A DNA stretch of 64,000 bases, taken from a virus. Each line of letters starts with the position of its first letter. Positions within the stretch are counted from its first letter, which is position 1. The notes beneath the pieces were generated by a model that was not told the origin of the DNA, did no database searches, and worked only from the letters and a program-made list of their open reading frames with translations. Positions 60,969 to 64,000 of this stretch are shown one piece after another. Made by a program: the position numbers and the translations under genes. The DNA lies in IMG/VR virus record IMGVR_UViG_3300037963_004147, positions 39,154-103,153 of that record; one strand, given 5' to 3'.

Positions 60969-61105
60969 AATAATTCTTTTAATAAATAAATAATCAATAT
61001 GACAATACCAGATATATAACATATAGCTGTAGCTTTAGTTGAATAATCTACATTTTGTTTTGATCTTCCTTGCCATTCATTCTTGTTCCAATTCTTCTTT
61101 TTCAT
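60965..61105 (-). CDS. 46-aa single-pass membrane protein
   Basis: This frame overlaps the end of the 99-aa exported protein gene and ends with TTATGA, where ATG is the start of the DUF1287-like gene. It reads MKKKNWNKNEWQGRSKQNVD... followed by one membrane helix (AICYISGIVILIIYLL). The doubly coupled arrangement strongly supports translation. Its place between two exported proteins suggests a shared envelope task. Confidence 0.6.
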   Translation of the reverse strand: MKKKNWNKNEWQGRSKQNVDYSTKATAICYISGIVILIIYLLKELL

Positions 61106-61376
61106 AACGTGTTTCAAATAAAATTAACCACATACGTTTTAGAGTAGTTTCTAATTCTAAATCATCAAATGCTCCTATGGTATCAAGTTCTATTAACATA
61201 TCTTTTAAATCAATAATATCATTCATTAATTTAGCATAATCTGCGTAATGTAACTTGATATATTTTTGTCCATTATCAAATTTTTGAAGTGTGGTATCTT
61301 CTTGTGTTTGAGCCACAAGAAACCTGGGGCTAAACACTAAACTTGTCCATAAAATATAATAAATAAATCTTTTCAT
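61077..61376 (-). CDS. 99-aa secreted protein
   Basis: A Sec signal peptide is visible (MKRFIYYILWTSLVFSPRFL, cleavage likely after VAQ). The mature 75 residues are acidic and helical (LHYADYAKLMNDIIDLKDML, LETTLKRMWLILFETRYEKE) without cysteine. It is exported to the periplasm, and co-expressed with the membrane protein and DUF1287-like lipoprotein that follow. A complex among the three is an inference. Confidence 0.65.
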   Translation of the reverse strand: MKRFIYYILWTSLVFSPRFLVAQTQEDTTLQKFDNGQKYIKLHYADYAKLMNDIIDLKDMLIELDTIGAFDDLELETTLKRMWLILFETRYEKEELEQE

Positions 61377-61378
61377 AA

Positions 61379-61645
61379 TTAATCATTTTTTGAGATACTG
61401 AATCCTAATTCTTTGGATTCTTGAGGATGTTCTTCTATCCACATGTGACAGTTTCTACATACAGGGAGCCATGTAGTTTGGTCTAATAGATATTTGCCAC
61501 GACCTTTCATATGATGCACATCAGTTGTTTTTAATGTACAATTATGAATTTTAGCGTGGCACATCTGACGGTTTAGTAAAAACTCTGCTCTTAATTTACT
61601 ATACTCTCTTGTCAAACGTGCCAGCTTTTTAGACATTTTCTTCAT
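61379..61645 (-). CDS. HNH-like zinc-binding endonuclease
   Basis: The 88 residues contain C29, C35, H44-H45 (DVHHMKGRG), and C63-x2-C66-H67 (LPVCRNCH). This is the HNH/treble-clef layout of small phage homing or packaging-type nucleases, with an unusual C-x5-C first knuckle. The N-terminal 25 residues are a basic helix. It may be a free-standing HNH endonuclease or a recombination nuclease of the NinG kind. It overlaps the next gene's stop by 4 bases. Confidence 0.7.
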   Translation of the reverse strand: MKKMSKKLARLTREYSKLRAEFLLNRQMCHAKIHNCTLKTTDVHHMKGRGKYLLDQTTWLPVCRNCHMWIEEHPQESKELGFSISKND

Positions 61646-62157
61646 TTTATAGATAGAAAATTTTTAGGTAATAAACCTACAGCCATAAACCTTAGTATTA
61701 CATCTTCATATGTGATTCCTAAATCTTTAAGAGTCATTCTATTTCTGTAATCTGGTGATACATCCGTAACAGGATGGGCCAATAGATCTCTAACCAAAGC
61801 ACTTTTCTCCCCAAAAGTTACTTTAAAGAATGCATTAGCATACTTATTAGCCAATACTTGTTTCCATTCATTAATGGTATCTTGACCTCTTTTCCAAACT
61901 TTTTTAATTCTACGTTTTTTATCCCAATGCATAGCAGCAACTTCTTCTTTGGAATATACATTCAAACCGTGTAATACACGTTTAAACATAAAATGTTGAG
62001 TTGGATTTAGTTTTGTGTAATCTAATTTTTGAATAATGGTTTCATTAGATTTATAAGATTGATATATACCATAATACATATACCTTTCTTCTCTTTTTTT
62101 TAGCTCCATTATAGCTTTTTGTTGGTTAAGTGTTTTTTCTTGTTCTAGTGATAACAT
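61642..62157 (-). CDS. 171-aa protein, unknown
   Basis: The basic, mainly helical soluble protein (KTLNQQKAIMELKKREERYM, MHWDKKRRIKKVWKRGQDTI) ends with a segment (RMTLKDLGITYEDVILRFMA) that could be a helix-turn-helix. No family found. It follows the 62.2-kb terminator by about 20 bases and precedes the HNH gene. Confidence 0.6.
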   Translation of the reverse strand: MLSLEQEKTLNQQKAIMELKKREERYMYYGIYQSYKSNETIIQKLDYTKLNPTQHFMFKRVLHGLNVYSKEEVAAMHWDKKRRIKKVWKRGQDTINEWKQVLANKYANAFFKVTFGEKSALVRDLLAHPVTDVSPDYRNRMTLKDLGITYEDVILRFMAVGLLPKNFLSIK

Positions 62158-62176
62158 AATATATTGGTTTAAGTGA

Positions 62177-62221
62177 ATAAAAATAAGGTCCCTCCGCTAT
62201 GATTTTACGGAGGGATACCTT
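62177..62221 (-). terminator. Strong terminator (62.2 kb)
   Basis: On the minus strand AAGGT-AT-CCCTCCG (62221-62208) pairs with CGGAGGG-ACCTT (62196-62185), 12 bp with a 2-base bulge, then ATTTTT. The AAGGT strand can alternatively pair upstream (see the adjoining pseudoknot). Confidence 0.8.
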
Positions 62222-62265
62222 GTACGCTTTATATCAGTGACTCTACACTGCCCAAGGTTCAGAGT
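62217..62265 (-). other. Pseudoknot and possible antiterminator (62.2 kb)
   Basis: Minus-strand order: ACTCT (62265-62261), ACCTTG (62258-62253), CAGTG (62250-62246), AGAGT (62244-62240), CACTG (62239-62235), AGCGTA, CAAGGT (62222-62217). ACTCT/AGAGT and CAGTG/CACTG cross. ACCTTG can pair with CAAGGT, the strand that also forms the terminator base, so two exclusive states are possible. Confidence 0.45.
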
Positions 62266-62295
62266 AGAACTTAATCTTTCTGTTTACTTGGTTTT

Positions 62296-62883
62296 TTATA
62301 ATTCAAATGAATCATTTTCTACTTCATCAACTTCTTCAGCTGACTCCTCTGATTCTTCAATCTCTTCAATTGAATCCTCTACTTCTTCAGATGCTTCTTC
62401 TTCTTTTTCTAAATCAAAAGTTGAATTAGCAATTTTAGTAGCACCATCAGCTACTACACCTGCAGCATTAGCCTCTCTAATGGCAGCACCATTTGCATGA
62501 GGTACTAATGTATCTTCTTGTAATCCAGTTGCATCATAGAAAGTTGTTCTATAAATAGGTTCACCATCTGCAGTACAGCAAATAATACCTGTAGATCCAG
62601 CTATCTTTAGATCTCTGTCAGGATTTGAAGAATTAAATGGTTCAGTTGATTCTTTAATTACAATTTTACCAGGTAATGTTTTTAGCTTACCTAATCCAAT
62701 TTCTTTTAAATCATCCATTAAACCTAAAATTAAGGCACTTCTTGATTTTCTATTTACCCATCCATTTGCTCCGTATTGAACGGCATCTTGGGTTACTCTT
62801 ACATATCCATAATCTGGATTGTTTTGTGACTGACGTATAACATTACCGTTATCATCAGCTACTACTGTGACTTTACTTTGCAT
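62296..62883 (-). CDS. 195-aa protein with long acidic tail
   Basis: Residues 1-150 are a beta-rich soluble domain (KVTVVADDNGNVIRQ, DYGYVRVTQDAVQYGANGWV, GKIVIKESTEPF, GEPIYRTTFYDATGL). The last 45 residues are almost all Glu/Asp/Ser (EEEASEEVEDSIEEIEESEE) and end DSFEL, similar to the DDFDL end of the SSB-like protein. It may bind nucleic acid or a basic partner; the domain is unknown to me. It precedes the pseudoknot/terminator at 62.2 kb. Confidence 0.65.
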   Translation of the reverse strand: MQSKVTVVADDNGNVIRQSQNNPDYGYVRVTQDAVQYGANGWVNRKSRSALILGLMDDLKEIGLGKLKTLPGKIVIKESTEPFNSSNPDRDLKIAGSTGIICCTADGEPIYRTTFYDATGLQEDTLVPHANGAAIREANAAGVVADGATKIANSTFDLEKEEEASEEVEDSIEEIEESEESAEEVDEVENDSFEL

Positions 62884-62920
62884 TGTAAAAAATTAAAAAA
62901 ATTAATAAAAATTGTGACGT

Positions 62921-63184
62921 TTAGTCATCTGTGAAAAAATCTGCATCATTTCTTTTCTCAAGTTCATCTATTTCATCTAAACTTGGTTCATATTCTTCAT
63001 CACCTTCAAACACTTGGCGTGCTTTAGATAAATCAGAACTAAAATGATTATAAAAAGGATTGACACATTCTTTTGTATAGTGTGGACCCAGACCATTAAG
63101 CTCATTTATTTCTTCATCCGTTAAATCTAAATATAATTCAACGGAGCATTCAATAATACGGCCATTTGGTAGTTGAACAATCAT
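62921..63184 (-). CDS. 87-aa acidic protein, crAss-like conserved type
   Basis: The sequence opens MIVQLPNGRIIECSVELYLD and continues LTDEEINELNGLG, a style I associate with small proteins of crAss-like phages; the C-terminus is very acidic. It lies immediately downstream of a probable promoter/operator, so it may be highly or early expressed. Function unknown. Confidence 0.6.
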   Translation of the reverse strand: MIVQLPNGRIIECSVELYLDLTDEEINELNGLGPHYTKECVNPFYNHFSSDLSKARQVFEGDEEYEPSLDEIDELEKRNDADFFTDD

Positions 63185-63191
63185 GGTTAAA

Positions 63192-63231
63192 TTCTAATCA
63201 TTGGGTTTTGATTAATTTCTAATCAAATGTA
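63192..63231 (-). promoter_or_regulatory. Probable promoter with palindromic operator
   Basis: On the minus strand TACATTTG (63231-63224) fits the Bacteroidota -7 box TAnnTTTG; no good -33 box is seen. It overlaps TTTGATTA-ATTTC-TAATCAAA (63207-63227), an 8-bp inverted repeat, and the half-site TTCTAATCA recurs at 63192-63200. The winged-helix gene just upstream is a candidate regulator. Nothing else is visible in 63185-63312. Confidence 0.4.
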
Positions 63232-63312
63232 ACAATTAAAATAATTAATTCCACGATATAATATTCCTTTTGGACCACAAGTTTAAAAATAATTTATAAT
63301 AGTATAGCTATC

Positions 63313-63552
63313 TTAAACTAATTGTAATTTATGACCTACTCTTTTAATGTATTTTTTATCTTTAAGTTCTTTTATATACACGGATATTTGTGTAGAACTC
63401 TTATTAGATATATCAGATAAGGTTGATATAGATGGAAAGCAGGTTCTTTCTTTATTAGCATAGCAGGATAATAATGCATATAATCCTTTTGCTTGTAAAG
63501 ACAGCTCTGGATCAGTTACTACATCATAGTTTACTATACCAAATCTTTTCAT
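63313..63552 (-). CDS. Winged-helix (HTH_36-like) DNA-binding protein
   Basis: The 79 residues form one winged helix: VVTDPELSLQAKGLYALLSC, then CFPSISTLSDISNKSSTQIS as helix-turn-helix, then YIKELKDKKYIKR and a short wing. This domain is common in plasmid/phage replication initiators (RepA N-terminus) and in regulators. Being a single domain, it is more likely a regulator, possibly acting at the palindrome directly downstream. It overlaps the 74-aa gene by 4 bases. Confidence 0.75.
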   Translation of the reverse strand: MKRFGIVNYDVVTDPELSLQAKGLYALLSCYANKERTCFPSISTLSDISNKSSTQISVYIKELKDKKYIKRVGHKLQLV

Positions 63553-63773
63553 TTTCTTTTGAAATCTTTATATGAATCATTTGTATGTAAATACATAGAT
63601 TCTATAGACTTATATGCATCCTTATCATTCATAAGTTTTAAATCCTCAGACATTTTATATTTGTTATGCATATACATTCCAAAATTCTCTGATGTTTTTT
63701 CCATCAAAAAATCTTTTAGTTTTCTATAGTCTTTCCATTCTCTTTTTAGTAATTCAATTGATATATGTGCCAT
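63549..63773 (-). CDS. 74-aa basic helical protein, unknown
   Basis: The small protein is helical and charged (ELLKREWKDYRKLKDFLMEK, KMSEDLKLMNDKDAYKSIES), with Met/His/Tyr-rich centre (NFGMYMHNKYK). It starts directly at the stop of the gene entering from the right edge and overlaps the winged-helix gene, so it is in the same transcript. No family recognised. Confidence 0.55.
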   Translation of the reverse strand: MAHISIELLKREWKDYRKLKDFLMEKTSENFGMYMHNKYKMSEDLKLMNDKDAYKSIESMYLHTNDSYKDFKRK

Positions 63774-64000
63774 TTATTTAAATTTTTCATATAAAAATAA
63801 CTCATCTGCTTTAGATTTAGATACTTTTTCTAGTAAATATGATGGCATTGATACCTCTACTAAAGTTTCTGGTCCTACTAAAACATCTAATGTCATTGTT
63901 GTAGCCCACATATTATGTTCACTACTTTTCCAACCACCAGAGTGTTTTACTTTACCAATTACACAATCATCTATTAATAAATTATAATCAATTAAATCAG
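63774..64000 (-). CDS. C-terminal part of a protein running off the right edge
   Basis: A minus-strand frame enters at base 64000 and stops at 63774-63776. The visible 75 residues include KVKHSGGWKSSEHNMWATTM, LDVLVGPETLVEVSMPSYLL and KADELFLYEKF. The start is outside the window. No family can be assigned from this piece. Confidence 0.6.
   Translation of the reverse strand, partial: DLIDYNLLIDDCVIGKVKHSGGWKSSEHNMWATTMTLDVLVGPETLVEVSMPSYLLEKVSKSKADELFLYEKFK

Noticed and set aside
61379-61645. Homing endonuclease inserted in an intron
   Set aside because: The HNH gene overlaps its neighbour in normal operon fashion, no split gene flanks it, and no intron-like structure was seen.
1-64000. CRISPR array or other tandem direct repeats
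   Set aside because: No regularly spaced repeats were seen. The only repetitive coding segments are Gly-X-Y triplets and DUF285-type repeats inside fibre proteins.
1-64000. Stop-codon recoding (TAG or TGA read as an amino acid), known in some crAss-like phages
   Set aside because: All long genes close normally, TAA, TAG and TGA all occur as terminal codons at tight gene junctions, and no suppressor tRNA is visible.

Overview
The window is part of a crAss-like phage genome (order Crassvirales), most likely infecting a Bacteroidota host. The decisive evidence is a 5,082-residue protein carrying the DFDxD catalytic motif of the crAss/YonO-type virion RNA polymerase (D3862, D3864, D3866). It lies between two other very large late proteins, next to a block of replication genes read from the opposite strand. 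The DNA is very A+T-rich. Arginine is written almost entirely as AGA, and the only tRNA gene is tRNA-Arg(UCU). Start codons follow A/T-rich (A)ATTATG contexts without Shine-Dalgarno sequences, as is usual for Bacteroidota and their phages. TAA, TAG and TGA all act as normal stops.

Layout. (1) 1-23.9 kb, plus strand: three giant genes, namely a 954+ aa protein open at the left edge, the 5,082-aa virion RNA polymerase with an HExxH zincin domain, and a 1,929-aa protein with a PD-(D/E)XK nuclease domain and a degenerate second zincin. These are probably packaged and injected, with the polymerase transcribing early genes. (2) 23.9-27.1 kb, minus strand: class I ribonucleotide reductase (nrdB, nrdA) and tRNA-Arg, ending against the giant genes at back-to-back terminators. 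(3) 27.2-37.1 kb, plus strand: small membrane and lysine-rich proteins, a holin, then a fibre/adhesin cassette (beta-helix fibre, PKD plus DUF285-repeat protein, collagen-like fibre, lectin-like protein) closed by a strong terminator. (4) 37.2-64.0 kb, minus strand: the replication, recombination and takeover region. It includes a DUF932 protein, family B DNA polymerase, PD-(D/E)XK nuclease, a Mom-like putative DNA-modifying acyltransferase, an SPL-like radical SAM protein, a MoxR ATPase plus VWA-metallopeptidase pair, RusA-like resolvase, primase, SSB-like protein, Sak4-like ATPase, DnaB-like helicase, a DnaA domain IV-like protein, uracil-DNA glycosylase, ClpS, SF2 helicase, several exported or lipid-anchored proteins, and a winged-helix regulator. 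One plus-strand gene (56562-56987) sits inside this region.

The least expected signal is non-coding. At least four gaps between minus-strand genes (near 44.2, 51.5, 59.1 and 62.2 kb), and with less resemblance one after nrdA (24.1 kb), can fold as H-type pseudoknots, usually directly after a stop codon and before a U-run or terminator. The first four share an architecture: a first stem strand, a G-tract, a GCGT element, the partner of the first stem, and a C-tract. They look like a family of pseudoknot-bearing terminators or attenuators. I also found eight small genes under 60 codons, four of which encode single or double membrane-spanning proteins, tucked into gaps through start/stop overlaps.

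All assignments come from reading translations and motifs by eye. No database search or folding calculation was run.
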